Shown here piece after piece: positions 1-10,121 of a stretch of DNA of 64,000 nt (positions within the stretch are counted from its first letter, which is position 1; the number at the start of each line of letters is the position of its first letter). This stretch comes from Bacilli bacterium (GTDB taxonomy: Bacteria; Bacillota_I; Bacilli_A; RFN20; DUOF01): positions 558,001-622,000 of the forward strand of contig JAFWYE010000006.1 in assembly GCA_017517765.1 (NCBI GenBank). Reading direction: 5' to 3'. Position numbers and translations under genes: made by a program. Under the pieces are notes generated by a model. That model searched no databases. It had not been told where the DNA came from and saw nothing but the letters and a program-made list of their open reading frames with translations.

Positions 1-844
1 TGATATATAATGCGCCAATGAATGCTACACCTAAGACAATATAGATAATTGAAGTTAACTCAGATTGACTGATTTCCCCCCAACGCATTATAAATCTTTC
101 ATTTCTAAACCCTTCTAAACACGCTCTTACAGCACCATACCAAATAAGATATGCCGCACTCAATGTTCCATCTATTCTCTTAGTGAAATATTTTCGTAAA
201 ATAACAGTAATTAAAATGAATCCAATGAAATTTAATATTCCTTCATACAAAAACAAAGGTTGAGCATATTGACTTGAAGAACAAGCAACATATACTCCTC
301 CAGAAAATCCACCTTTCATATTTTCCACTAACCAATTAGGAAGCATCCACCAATTCTTTAAAGCATATTGGCGATCAACGCAAGCTCCATAAACTTCTCT
401 ATTAAAGAAATTACCCCATCTTCCTAATACTTGGGCAACCAAAATGTTTGGTATTATCATATCCATTAATGTAGTTATTTTAAGCTTCATTCCATGCTTC
501 TTTAAAGAATGCATAGCATACCAAATTCCACATGCTGCTCCTAAAATTACTCCACCCTGTATAGCAAGACCGCCTTCCCATACCATTAAGATTTCTATTG
601 GATTAGACAAATACCATTCAAGTTCACTCAATACAAACCAAATTCTAGCACCTACTAGCCCCATAGGAAATCCAACTAAAAAAGTATTAAATATTAAATC
701 CGGACACTTCTTGCTTTCTGGATCTTTCTTATATAAATAATTAGAAATTATTAATGTTAAAATAGCACCCGCTAAAACAAATACCGAATACCAAGTTAAC
801 CCACTTTCGCCTAAAACATATGGACTTATTTCAAGAAAATTCAT
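1..844 (-). CDS. lgt: Prolipoprotein diacylglyceryl transferase (partial, cut by left edge)
   Basis: Membrane enzyme that moves diacylglycerol from phosphatidylglycerol to the lipobox Cys of preprolipoproteins. The frame opens at an ATG (844) behind GAAGGTGA and runs off the window, giving about 281 codons of a multi-pass protein. The family signature is readable: G-R-W-G-N-F-F-N-R-E followed by V-Y-G, and the upstream W-E-G-G-L-A-I-Q-G-G segment. In that segment many homologues have His where this protein has Gln. It lies 11 bases downstream of the uvrA stop and is probably co-transcribed with uvrA. The last part of the final helix region and the C-terminus lie outside the window. Confidence 0.93.
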   Translation of the reverse strand, partial: MNFLEISPYVLGESGLTWYSVFVLAGAILTLIISNYLYKKDPESKKCPDLIFNTFLVGFPMGLVGARIWFVLSELEWYLSNPIEILMVWEGGLAIQGGVILGAACGIWYAMHSLKKHGMKLKITTLMDMIIPNILVAQVLGRWGNFFNREVYGACVDRQYALKNWWMLPNWLVENMKGGFSGGVYVACSSSQYAQPLFLYEGILNFIGFILITVILRKYFTKRIDGTLSAAYLIWYGAVRACLEGFRNERFIMRWGEISQSELTSIIYIVLGVAFIGALYI

Positions 845-855
845 AAATTCACCTT

Positions 856-3684
856 CTATCCTTTCTTATTCAATATCTTATTTAAATATTGACCAGTATA
901 ACTTTTTTCAACCTTACTAACTTGTTCAGGAGTTCCTTTTGCTACAACCATACCACCATTATCGCCTCCATCAGGTCCTAAATCAATAATATAGTCAGCT
1001 AATTTTATAACATCTAAATTATGTTCGATGATAACAACACTATCTCCATTGTCCACAATTCTTGATATTACCGCCATTAACCTTTTTACATCGTCAATAT
1101 GAAGTCCTGTAGTAGGCTCATCTAAAACATATAAAGTTTGTCCTGTACTTCTTCTTTGAAGTTCATTAGCAAGTTTTACTCTTTGCGCTTCTCCTCCTGA
1201 TAAAGTCAAAGCACTTTGTCCAACTTTCACATACCCTAATCCAACATCAATTAAAGCTTTTATTTTTCTTTTTATGCTAGGAATGTTTTCAAAAAATAAA
1301 TATGCATCTTCAATAGTCATATCTAAAATATCATATATACTTTTATCTTTATATTTAACTTCTAGGGTTTGTTCATTGTAGCGTCTTCCATGACACTCTT
1401 CGCACTCCACATACACATCTGGCAAGAAATGCATAGGGACTCTTATAACTCCATCCCCTTGACATTTTTCACATCTTCCTCCAGCAACATTAAAAGAGAA
1501 TCTTCCTTTTAGATATCCTCTTTCTTTAGCTAAAGGAGTTTGCGTAAATAAATCTCTTATATCATCGAATACCCCAATATACGTAGCAGGGTTACTTCGA
1601 GGAGTTCTTCCAATAGGTTCTTGACTAACGTTTATAACTTTATCTATATTTTCTAGCCCTATAACTTCATCGCATTTTGCACTTCTAATTCGTGTATTAG
1701 GGTTGATATGTTTATATGCACTTTTATATAACGTTTCGTTTATAAGAGAAGACTTTCCACTTCCACTAACCCCAGTTACCACAACTAGACATCCTAATGG
1801 AATTTTTACATTTAAATTTTTTAAATTATTTTCTTTTGCACCTTTAATTTCAATAAATTTCCCATTTCCTTTTCTTCTGGTTTTAGGAACTTCAATTTTT
1901 AGCTTTTTACTCAAATATTGACCTGTCAAAGATTTCTCATTTTTCATAACATCTTGTGGAGTTCCAATAGCAACTACTTCTCCACCATGTATACCAGCTT
2001 TAGGACCAATATCAATTAAAAAATCACTTTCTAGCATAGTTTCTTCATCATGTTCAACAACAATCAAAGTATTGCCTAAATCACGCATCTCTTTTAATGC
2101 ATTTATTAACATCGCATTATCTTTTTGATGAAGTCCGATAGACGGCTCATCTAAAACATATAAAACCCCACTAAGTTTAGAACCAATTTGTGTGGCAAGC
2201 CTTATTCTTTGAAGCTCCCCTCCTGACAAAGAGGATGCTACTCTTTTAAGAGATAAATACCCTAATCCAACATTCATTAAAAACTCTAGTCTATGTTTTA
2301 TTTCTTTTATGGCCAAATTTCCTATGCTTGCTTCTTGCTCACTAAGTTTAAGTTCAGAAATATATTTATATATCTTATCAACACTTAGTGCACATAGCTC
2401 CATAATATTATATTTTCCTAACTTAACACTTAAAGCAGCTTCATTTAATCTATCCCCATGACATTTAGGACACTCTATCTCTCTCATATAAAAGCCATAT
2501 ATATCCCTCATCATTTGAGAACTTGTTTCTGTATATAATCTTTCAATTCGTCTTTTTACACCTTCAATAAAGCCATTCCTATGCATAACATTACCACTTT
2601 TAGATGTAATAGAATATTTAAACACTTCTCTAGATCCATTTAGAATAATATCTAATTCATCTTCATTGAAATTTTTTAATGGTTTATCTAAATCAATATT
2701 GTATTGCTTACATAAATATTCAAATTCTTGCCATTCTATATTCTCTGTATCCACAATATTTTTATAATAATTAATTCCACCTTCTCTTATTGTTTTACTA
2801 GGATCTTGAATCAATCTATCTATATCGCATTGTTCTTTTACACCCAAACCATGACATTCGTCGCAAGCTCCCAAAGGTGTATTATATGAAAATAGCCTTG
2901 GCTCTAACTTAGGGATAGAAAATCCACATTTTGGACAAGAATGTTTAGTAGAGTAGACATCATCACCATTATCATGATTTACAACAACGATACCCGAGCT
3001 CCATTTAAGCGCAGTCTCTAAAGAATCAATAAGCCTTTCTTTAGAATCATCTTTTTTCACAATTCTATCAACAACAATATCAATACTGTGTTTTTTGTTT
3101 TTCTCTAAATCAGGCACTTCTTCCAATAAAAATATTTCGCTATCCACTCTTACTCTATTAAAGCCTTCTTTAATTAACTTTTCTATTAAATCCTTATGTG
3201 TACCTTTTTCTTCTTTAACGAGTGGGGAGAGAATAGTGATTCTCGTCCCCTCTTCTAACCTCATAACATACTCACAAATTTGATTTACAGTAACACCTTT
3301 TATTTCACAACCATGAATAGGACAATAAGCCCTTCCTATTCTTCCATATAGTAGTCTAAGATAATCGTATATTTCAGTAACTGTACCAACTGTACTTCTA
3401 GGATTGTGTGAAGTGGTTTTTTGATCTATTGATATAGATGGAGATAATCCCTCAATATAATCAACATCAGGTTTTTTCATTCCCCCCATAAATTGTCTTG
3501 CATAAGCACTTAAAGATTGCATGTATCTTCTTTCACCTTCAGCATAAATAGTATCAAAAGCCAAAGTAGATTTACCACTTCCACTAACACCAGTCACTAC
3601 AACCAATTTGTCTCGTGGAATCTCTAAATCTATATCTTTTAAGTTATTTTCTCTAGCGCCTCTAATTACAATTTTATCTAACAT
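856..3684 (-). CDS. uvrA: Excinuclease ABC subunit A
   Basis: DNA damage-recognition ATPase of nucleotide excision repair, partner of UvrB. The 942 residues are the usual full length. Two ABC modules are visible: Walker A G-V-S-G-S-G-K-S near residues 32-39 and again near 640, two L-S-G-G-E signature motifs, and CxxC zinc-finger pairs (CPKCGF, CDECHG, CPKCHG, CEKCQG, CEECHG). The ATG at 3684 follows a strong AAGGAGG site, and a TATAAT-like box lies at 3709-3714 on this strand. Unlike B. subtilis, uvrA is not next to uvrB, which sits at 25868-27838. Confidence 0.97.
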   Translation of the reverse strand: MLDKIVIRGARENNLKDIDLEIPRDKLVVVTGVSGSGKSTLAFDTIYAEGERRYMQSLSAYARQFMGGMKKPDVDYIEGLSPSISIDQKTTSHNPRSTVGTVTEIYDYLRLLYGRIGRAYCPIHGCEIKGVTVNQICEYVMRLEEGTRITILSPLVKEEKGTHKDLIEKLIKEGFNRVRVDSEIFLLEEVPDLEKNKKHSIDIVVDRIVKKDDSKERLIDSLETALKWSSGIVVVNHDNGDDVYSTKHSCPKCGFSIPKLEPRLFSYNTPLGACDECHGLGVKEQCDIDRLIQDPSKTIREGGINYYKNIVDTENIEWQEFEYLCKQYNIDLDKPLKNFNEDELDIILNGSREVFKYSITSKSGNVMHRNGFIEGVKRRIERLYTETSSQMMRDIYGFYMREIECPKCHGDRLNEAALSVKLGKYNIMELCALSVDKIYKYISELKLSEQEASIGNLAIKEIKHRLEFLMNVGLGYLSLKRVASSLSGGELQRIRLATQIGSKLSGVLYVLDEPSIGLHQKDNAMLINALKEMRDLGNTLIVVEHDEETMLESDFLIDIGPKAGIHGGEVVAIGTPQDVMKNEKSLTGQYLSKKLKIEVPKTRRKGNGKFIEIKGAKENNLKNLNVKIPLGCLVVVTGVSGSGKSSLINETLYKSAYKHINPNTRIRSAKCDEVIGLENIDKVINVSQEPIGRTPRSNPATYIGVFDDIRDLFTQTPLAKERGYLKGRFSFNVAGGRCEKCQGDGVIRVPMHFLPDVYVECEECHGRRYNEQTLEVKYKDKSIYDILDMTIEDAYLFFENIPSIKRKIKALIDVGLGYVKVGQSALTLSGGEAQRVKLANELQRRSTGQTLYVLDEPTTGLHIDDVKRLMAVISRIVDNGDSVVIIEHNLDVIKLADYIIDLGPDGGDNGGMVVAKGTPEQVSKVEKSYTGQYLNKILNKKG

Positions 3685-3752
3685 AGACTACCTCCTTAAA
3701 GCATAAAGATTATAACACAACTCCACTTTTATTATTAACATTTTTCTTTATG

Positions 3753-4214
3753 CTATTTCTTTTTATAATATTTAATAATAAACTCTTCTCTTTCATCTTC
3801 TTTATAGCAAACAAAATCATCTTTATATTCTGGGAAGAAAACATTTCCCTCATATTCTTTTTTCACTTCAGATATTATAAGTTCCTCGCAATATGGAAGA
3901 AATTGCTTATAAATAGAAGCTCCTCCACAAATAAATACAACATCTTCACTATCTTTATATCTTTCAACAATTTCCTCGATTGAAGTAACAATTTCACAAC
4001 CTGGAGCATCAAAATTCTTATCAAAGTTTAACACAATGTTTTTTCTATTTGGTAAAGCTTTACCAATAGAGGTAAATGTCTTACTTCCATAAACTATTGT
4101 GTGACCTGTTGTTGTCTCTTTAAAGTGAAGAAAATCCTCTCTTATGTGCCATGGTATATCAAGATTATTTCCAATAACCCTATTAGGATCATGTGCAACT
4201 ATAGCTTTTAACAT
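3753..4214 (-). CDS. folA: Dihydrofolate reductase
   Basis: Reduces dihydrofolate to tetrahydrofolate with NADPH, regenerating the cofactor oxidised by ThyA. At 153 residues it has normal length. The N-terminal I-G-x-x-x-x-I-P-W segment, the acidic active-site residue in R-E-D-F and the C-G-G-A-S-I-Y nucleotide-binding loop are all present. The segment usually written M-G-R-K-T reads Y-G-S-K-T here. Its ATG overlaps the thyA stop by one base (TAATG), so the two are translationally coupled. Confidence 0.95.
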   Translation of the reverse strand: MLKAIVAHDPNRVIGNNLDIPWHIREDFLHFKETTTGHTIVYGSKTFTSIGKALPNRKNIVLNFDKNFDAPGCEIVTSIEEIVERYKDSEDVVFICGGASIYKQFLPYCEELIISEVKKEYEGNVFFPEYKDDFVCYKEDEREEFIIKYYKKK

Positions 4215-5086
4215 TATACACTCACCTTACCTTTTATTGCAGGATGTGGATCATAGTCAACAATTTCAAAATCTTCATACACATAATCCACTACACTTTC
4301 ATGATGATTTTTGATAACTAATTTAGGAAGTTTCTTTGGTTCTCTACTAATTTGTTCTTTAATTTGTTCTACATGATCCAAATAAATGTGAGCATCTCCA
4401 AATGTATGAACAAACTCTCCAACCTCATAACCACAAACATCTGCCATTATAGCAAGAAGCGTAGCATATGAAGCAATGTTAAACGGCACTCCTAAGAATA
4501 TATCTGCACTTCTTTGGTATAATTGACAAGATAACTTTTTACCATCTCCACTAACATAGAATTGAATAAATGCATGACATGGAGGCAAAGCCATATTATC
4601 TACTTCTTTAGCATTCCAAGCACAAATTATATGCCTTCTTGAGAAAGGATTTGTCTTTAAATCATGTTCAACCTTCAAAAGTTGATCAACTCCAAAAAAA
4701 TCTCTCCATTGTTTTCCATATACCGGTCCAAGTTCGCCATATTTTTTAGCAAACTCTTCATCTTCTTTTATCTTTTCAATAAATTCTTCAATTGTTTCCC
4801 CTTTATAATCAGCAGACTTTTTATACCCTTCGTATGGCCACTCATTCCAAATTCTTACGTTGTCCAAAACTAGCGGTCTAATATTTGTAGAACCCGAAAT
4901 TATCCACAAAAGTTCTTTTAATATCCCTTTATAGAACACCTTTTTAGTTGTAAGAAGTGGGAATCCTTTTGATAAATCGCACCTAAATTGATATCCAAAC
5001 GTAGATATTGTACCAGTGCCTGTTCTATCCCCTTTTTTCATTCCATTTTCTAATACATGTTTTGCAAAATCTATATATTGCTTCAT
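4214..5086 (-). CDS. thyA: Thymidylate synthase
   Basis: Methylates dUMP to dTMP using methylene-tetrahydrofolate and produces the dihydrofolate that FolA recycles. The 290 residues begin with the typical [11 protein letters not shown] motif and include the catalytic Cys in L-P-P-C-H and the R-R-H-I-I-x-A-W-N segment. The start at 5086 follows AGGTGA. It forms a two-gene operon with folA, a common Bacilli arrangement. Confidence 0.97.
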   Translation of the reverse strand: MKQYIDFAKHVLENGMKKGDRTGTGTISTFGYQFRCDLSKGFPLLTTKKVFYKGILKELLWIISGSTNIRPLVLDNVRIWNEWPYEGYKKSADYKGETIEEFIEKIKEDEEFAKKYGELGPVYGKQWRDFFGVDQLLKVEHDLKTNPFSRRHIICAWNAKEVDNMALPPCHAFIQFYVSGDGKKLSCQLYQRSADIFLGVPFNIASYATLLAIMADVCGYEVGEFVHTFGDAHIYLDHVEQIKEQISREPKKLPKLVIKNHHESVVDYVYEDFEIVDYDPHPAIKGKVSV

Positions 5087-5181
5087 CTTTTTTCACCTCA
5101 CTATATTTTACCATGTATAACATATAAAATTAATATATTTAAAAAAATTTTATAAATATTTTTAACTTTTTTAATTCCAAT

Positions 5182-5210
5182 AAAAAAAGGTGCCTCCAAC
5201 ACCTTTTTCC
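5182..5210 (-). terminator. Terminator after the U32 peptidase gene
   Basis: On the minus strand AAAGGTG and CACCTTT enclose a 7-base loop and are followed by a run of T. The plus strand also ends in T, so it may work in both directions. Confidence 0.75.
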
Positions 5211-5220
5211 ATTAACAACA

Positions 5221-7497
5221 TCAATAATATCCTTTTGTTACTCCAAATAAATTTAATTCCTTATTATTATATCCATCTACAACTTCAATTACTTCTTTTT
5301 TATCTTCCTTAGTAAATTCTAATCTCACCTTACTAACTCCTATAGATTTTAGATAATCAACATCATCAATCAAATGTAACTTTTTAGGATTTAATATTCT
5401 TAGATTACAGAATCCATCATTAATAACTTCAAGTTTATAGCCTTTTCTATCCACTAAATAATAATCATTCCCAGAGCACTTACCACACCCAATATCTTTA
5501 CTTGATAGATGCTTGTTTATAATACAATGTTTTGTAACCATTAAATCTATTTTGCCATAAGCAATAACCTCTATATTAGGCTCATATCCAAATGTTTTTT
5601 TATAGTTTTCTATAAGATTTTCAATTCTTTCTTTGCTCATTTCAACTGATAAAGCAACTCTTTTAAACCCCAAAGAATACAAGCAATACAAAGAATATAT
5701 ATTAGTGGTATTTAAATATGTATTAGCAATCATAAATTTATCTTCGTTTATATCCGAAAGTTCATTTACAAGAACACTAGAATTTTTAGGAGTAATAATG
5801 CCACTTGATATCCTAGGGTAAGAATAAACGCATTCTTCATTTATATAATAAATATCTTTAGGATGAGCATAGCTAACTAGAACATCATATTGCTCTCTAG
5901 TATTAGCTTTATAAACATAAGAAAAGTCTTCTTTTTCTACACTAACATTTTTCAAGTTCAGTTCTTTTTTTCCTACTCTTATATGAACTTTCATTCTTTT
6001 CTCATTAAGTTTATCAATCATTTCATTTCTGAGTTTATTGATAACACTTATAGGGATGATAATCATTTCATCTCCTTCAAAATCAAAGCATTTCAATGTA
6101 TACACAGACTCATTTAATTTAGAAACTTGCTCTTTTATTCTTTCGACACTTGTAGGGGTTTTAATAGCCCTATCAACTATGAATTCGCTTTCAACTTGTA
6201 CTTTGTTATTTTGATTATCAATTGCCTCCATTTTAAGTGATTCTCCACAATATGCTTTAACCTTCACACTTATTTCAAACCTCTTAGTTATCCTCTTATT
6301 TATTTCATTAATTTCATTATTCAAAGATATATCACTTGTTTTATATACAATATCTTTAACATTAACCTTATTGTATATATCTAAACTTATTGTTTCCCCT
6401 TTACTCGCCCCATTAACAAGCAAGCCATTTTTATATATTTTGTTTGCAAATAAACCAACATCTTCCCCATTAGTTACAATTCTTATTCCATCTCCTTGGT
6501 GCAAATCATCGATTAATTTAATGCTGATTTTATTTTTATTAATACCTACCACACTTCCTATTTCAACCCCAATATTATTTGGCCTATAGGCATTAACTAT
6601 ATCTCTGCTTTTTTCATTAAAAATATATCCTTTAGTAAACTCTCTATTAAAAACTTTCTTAAGATCGTTTATATCATCTTTTGAAACGTTTAGTTCATTA
6701 TTTTTATAATATTCATCAATATATTTCCTGTATGTAGAAACAACTTTTCCAACATATGTTTCGCTCTTTACTCGTCCCTCAATTTTCAAACTAGTAATAC
6801 CAGCCTCAATAAGTCGATCAATTTTATCAATAGTACATAAATCTTTACAACTCAGCAGATATTTTTCAGTATCTATTTTTTGGCCATTTTCAAACAAATC
6901 ATATGGCAATCTACAAAGTTGTAAACACTCTCCTCTGTTCCCACTTTTTTTCATTGTCAATGAAGAAAAAAGACATTGTCCTGAATACCCCATACATAAT
7001 GCGCCATGAGCAAAAACCTCGACATCTATACCAACTTCTTTTTTTATTCTAATCGCTTCGTCCAATGCAGTTTCTCTAGCCAAAATAACTCTAGTAACGC
7101 CAAGATTCTTTAATATATAAGCGCTTTTTGAAGTAAGTGTATTTAATTGAGTAGAAGCATGTATTTCTAAATCTGGATATTCACAATGAACTCTAGTTAT
7201 AACCCCCAAATCTTGAACAATAACCACGTCTACATCATTGTTATACAAAAAATCCACAAATTCCATTACTTTGTCCATCTCATCATCATAAATAAGGGTG
7301 TTGATCACCACATGTACTCTGACTTCTCTGATATGAGCGTATTGTATCATGTTCTTGATTTCTTCATTTGTAAAAGTCGCTTTTTCTCTTGCTCCAAAAT
7401 GTTCTCCGGCAAGATATATAGCATCTGCACCATTATTAATAGCACTAATAAATGCTTCATGACTACCAACAGGAGCAAGCAATTCTATTTTATTCAT
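5221..7497 (-). CDS. Peptidase U32 family protein (RlhA/TrhP-like)
   Basis: A 758-residue member of the U32 family. Characterised relatives act in RNA hydroxylation (RlhA on 23S rRNA, TrhP on tRNA) or as collagenase-like proteins. The N-terminus L-L-A-P-V-G-S and the family signature E-V-F-A-H-G-A-L-C-M-G-Y-S-G-Q-C (about residues 160-175) are clear, followed by R-G-E-C-L-Q-L-C. Conserved Cys pairs (C-G-K-C near residue 680) suggest a metal cluster site. The long C-terminal half resembles the DUF3656-type extension of RlhA-like proteins. ATG at 7497 follows GGTGATAGT. Whether the substrate is rRNA or tRNA cannot be told from this sequence alone. Confidence 0.85.
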   Translation of the reverse strand: MNKIELLAPVGSHEAFISAINNGADAIYLAGEHFGAREKATFTNEEIKNMIQYAHIREVRVHVVINTLIYDDEMDKVMEFVDFLYNNDVDVVIVQDLGVITRVHCEYPDLEIHASTQLNTLTSKSAYILKNLGVTRVILARETALDEAIRIKKEVGIDVEVFAHGALCMGYSGQCLFSSLTMKKSGNRGECLQLCRLPYDLFENGQKIDTEKYLLSCKDLCTIDKIDRLIEAGITSLKIEGRVKSETYVGKVVSTYRKYIDEYYKNNELNVSKDDINDLKKVFNREFTKGYIFNEKSRDIVNAYRPNNIGVEIGSVVGINKNKISIKLIDDLHQGDGIRIVTNGEDVGLFANKIYKNGLLVNGASKGETISLDIYNKVNVKDIVYKTSDISLNNEINEINKRITKRFEISVKVKAYCGESLKMEAIDNQNNKVQVESEFIVDRAIKTPTSVERIKEQVSKLNESVYTLKCFDFEGDEMIIIPISVINKLRNEMIDKLNEKRMKVHIRVGKKELNLKNVSVEKEDFSYVYKANTREQYDVLVSYAHPKDIYYINEECVYSYPRISSGIITPKNSSVLVNELSDINEDKFMIANTYLNTTNIYSLYCLYSLGFKRVALSVEMSKERIENLIENYKKTFGYEPNIEVIAYGKIDLMVTKHCIINKHLSSKDIGCGKCSGNDYYLVDRKGYKLEVINDGFCNLRILNPKKLHLIDDVDYLKSIGVSKVRLEFTKEDKKEVIEVVDGYNNKELNLFGVTKGYY

Positions 7498-7539
7498 ACT
7501 ATCACCACGTCAATACTAACATAAATAAACAAAAATGAA

Positions 7540-7577
7540 TATAAAAAAAGACTCAAGTGAAGCTCTTGAGTCTTTGA
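7540..7577 (-). terminator. Terminator after the hydrolase-membrane fusion gene
   Basis: A 9-bp perfect stem (AGACTCAAG / CTTGAGTCT) with a 7-base loop is followed on the minus strand by seven T. Confidence 0.85.
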
Positions 7578-7596
7578 AATATTTAATTCGAAATAA

Positions 7597-9945
7597 TTAT
7601 AATAAATATAATGTTGTGTTAGCAACTTGCATTAATGTAAATAACATTGCATTAATGAATACACCTAACCAAATATTTCCTGTCTTGAAATATGATTTTC
7701 TAACAATCCATGCAGAAATTGCAAGTGTTGGAACAAGTGCCCAAACTAGAATCATATTAAGTGCTAATGTAGGATATTTTGCAGTTCCTGTTACAAAGTC
7801 CATACCATAGTGAACTCCTAAAAGGATTGCACAACCTAAAGCACTGATTAATACAGCCTTTAATGTTCCCTTCCATGTTCTATCAGTACCAGTATTAGCA
7901 ACAGTAACAATACCATTAGCAAGATAGAATAAGAAGAATACAGGAACATATTTAAAGAATGCAATAAATTGATTTTTACCAAATGGCTTTAATGCATAAG
8001 TCCAGAATCTGAAGTCTACTCTTAATACAAATTCAATTAGGAATGTAATTCCATATACACCAGCAACAATTACAATTGCAATTAATAATGCTAGAAGAAT
8101 TTGTTTCCATGTAGCCTTTAATCCATAGTTAGCACATGTATAACCATTTCCTTTGTTAGTAACAAAGTGAGATATAATTAAGCTTATAGCAGTTAAACCA
8201 ACACACACTAATGCCCAGTATGCAATTGGAGTAGTACCTGGCTCATTATAATAAGTTCCATCAGCAAAGAAAGTTCTAGTAAGTGTCCAGTGTGAGAAGA
8301 AACTTGCTACAAATACAGCAATTGCACCAACAGCAGCAGTACCAATTACTTTGTTTGCATTTTCATCTTCGCCCTTAACAGCCTTAATAACAACGTGGGC
8401 AACTATTGATGCTAGAAGAACTAGCGCACTTCCCCACATAAGTGCTTTTACAGAATCAACGTATGCCTCTGTTGTACCTAATTGAATCATTGGATAAACA
8501 TAAGCAGTAGCTGCACATGATATTACTAAGAATCCTCTCATTAACCACGCACGTACACCAGTTGATTTTTTAACTTCATTAATTTCGCTTTCTGCGGTTA
8601 CCACTTTATTTAAAATTGGTAATCTTACAAGACAAGCAAGAGCTGCAACAATTGCAATAAACATACCAACTAATCCAACTGTTTCAAGACCAGCTTTTAA
8701 CCACCATGTTTGAGAAGTTGAATCTCCATATGTTGTTTGTCCATCACTTGATGTAATTCCATGAATTTGCATTTGAGTTTTAAATGCATTGTCATAGAAG
8801 TCAATCATATAAGCTGTTGCTTCAGTTGAGAAATGGTTCCATGGATGAATTTCGTTTGGCACATAAATTACACTTCCACCACCATTATAAGAAGTTTCAT
8901 TCCATTCACCTGATTCAAAATCCTCACTTGTAGCTGCTGTAGCTTTACCATTACTATAGTAGAATTGGTTACCTTCATCAGTTAAAGTGTAATCTTTTTC
9001 TCTTACAGTACCATCTTTACCAGCAACATTGAAGAAGAATTCATCATACTTACCAGCAATAGTACCCATTGTTCTCTTATATTTTGCATCTGCTGCAATT
9101 ACATCAGCAGTTCCTGCTGCTCTAGCAGAATATGTTGTTTTAGATTTAACTTTAGTTTCTGTTCCACCAATATCAACTAATTCATACTTAGTTGCATCTG
9201 TTTCTTCAGTTGCTAAAATGTATTGTTTTTTACCATTACCATCTAAAATTAAATCTCCATTATCATCAGTTAAATATACAATTTCTTCAGTAACTACAGG
9301 AATAAGTAATTCTCCAATTCCTAATCCCCATGTAATATATGTAAAATCAGCACCCACAGGTAAAGCCGCAACAATTTTTTGTACTCCACCTGGTTTTTCA
9401 GCAGCAACTGAATCCATATATGTAGCAACTCTAGATGAGAAACCACCCATTGAGTGACCACTTACAGCAATAATTCCTGTTCCAGTTTCCTTATCTTTTA
9501 AAACGAACTCTTGTTCATATGCCCATTGAACAGCATCATATTGAGACCATCTGAAAAACATAAATGATCCACCATTTTCAGTTGTATCCCAAGTCGAATC
9601 ACCATGGTCATACATGTCCATTGCTAGAACCACATAACCTCTCTTAGATAATTCAATAGCAGGTGCATCTTGCATTTCCTTACTATTTAAATATCCATGA
9701 GTAGTAACGATAGTGGCACATGGGTTTTCTTTAGTACATGACTTAGGTCTATATAATAAACCAGTCATAGTTCCGTGTTCAGTTTCAAATGTTACCTCTG
9801 TTACAGAAACATTGTAAGCTGAAGTATTAGCCATGTTAGCAAAGACACTAGCTACTAAAACTATGCCTAAACCAAGACATAGAAGCCAATGAGGCTTTTT
9901 AAAAACGTCTACTACCTTTTTTAAAAAGTCTACTACTTTCTTCAT
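7597..9945 (-). CDS. Alpha/beta hydrolase fused to a multi-pass membrane domain
   Basis: A 782-residue protein in three parts. Residues 20-40 form a membrane anchor. A dienelactone hydrolase-type alpha/beta domain follows (about 45-390), with T-H-G-Y near residue 85, the nucleophile elbow G-H-S-M-G-G near 163-168, and a late H-P-W-N-H-F that may supply the catalytic His. About nine hydrophobic segments fill the C-terminal half. The topology implies a surface-facing esterase or peptidase attached to a membrane module. The substrate is unknown. Codon use is less AT-biased than in its neighbours, with many Ala and Gly. It is transcribed alone, between its own promoter (10040-10068) and terminator. 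The GGAG lies 13 bases before the ATG, which is rather far. Confidence 0.8.
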   Translation of the reverse strand: MKKVVDFLKKVVDVFKKPHWLLCLGLGIVLVASVFANMANTSAYNVSVTEVTFETEHGTMTGLLYRPKSCTKENPCATIVTTHGYLNSKEMQDAPAIELSKRGYVVLAMDMYDHGDSTWDTTENGGSFMFFRWSQYDAVQWAYEQEFVLKDKETGTGIIAVSGHSMGGFSSRVATYMDSVAAEKPGGVQKIVAALPVGADFTYITWGLGIGELLIPVVTEEIVYLTDDNGDLILDGNGKKQYILATEETDATKYELVDIGGTETKVKSKTTYSARAAGTADVIAADAKYKRTMGTIAGKYDEFFFNVAGKDGTVREKDYTLTDEGNQFYYSNGKATAATSEDFESGEWNETSYNGGGSVIYVPNEIHPWNHFSTEATAYMIDFYDNAFKTQMQIHGITSSDGQTTYGDSTSQTWWLKAGLETVGLVGMFIAIVAALACLVRLPILNKVVTAESEINEVKKSTGVRAWLMRGFLVISCAATAYVYPMIQLGTTEAYVDSVKALMWGSALVLLASIVAHVVIKAVKGEDENANKVIGTAAVGAIAVFVASFFSHWTLTRTFFADGTYYNEPGTTPIAYWALVCVGLTAISLIISHFVTNKGNGYTCANYGLKATWKQILLALLIAIVIVAGVYGITFLIEFVLRVDFRFWTYALKPFGKNQFIAFFKYVPVFFLFYLANGIVTVANTGTDRTWKGTLKAVLISALGCAILLGVHYGMDFVTGTAKYPTLALNMILVWALVPTLAISAWIVRKSYFKTGNIWLGVFINAMLFTLMQVANTTLYLL

Positions 9946-10039
9946 GTTCTTTTTAGAACTCCTTTCTTTGTGATTTATGTGAAGAGCACATGTTTATTTT
10001 GCTTCATTTTCTAAAAAACAAACATCTCTCGTTACCCTC

Positions 10040-10068
10040 ATTTTATCAATAACAAAAAACGAGTTCAA
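10040..10068 (-). promoter_or_regulatory. Sigma-A type promoter of the hydrolase gene
   Basis: TTGAAC (10063-10068) and TAAAAT (10040-10045), separated by 17 bases, read toward the hydrolase gene and leave a leader of about 90 bases. Confidence 0.55.
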
Positions 10069-10084
10069 TTGTTTCACTATATTT

Positions 10085-10116
10085 TTAAAAATATAAAGAG
10101 CGCCTTTTTAGGCGCC
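10085..10116 (-). terminator. Terminator after the Cys-rich protein gene
   Basis: GCGCCT, a 4-base loop and AGGCGC are followed on the minus strand by a T-rich tract. The position directly after the stop at 10122 fits. Confidence 0.8.
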
Positions 10117-10121
10117 CATAT

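Noticed and set aside
9029..9457. 142-codon plus-strand frame inside the hydrolase gene
   Set aside because: It is antisense to a strongly conserved hydrolase domain and has no ribosome site; a mirror of Ala-rich coding sequence.
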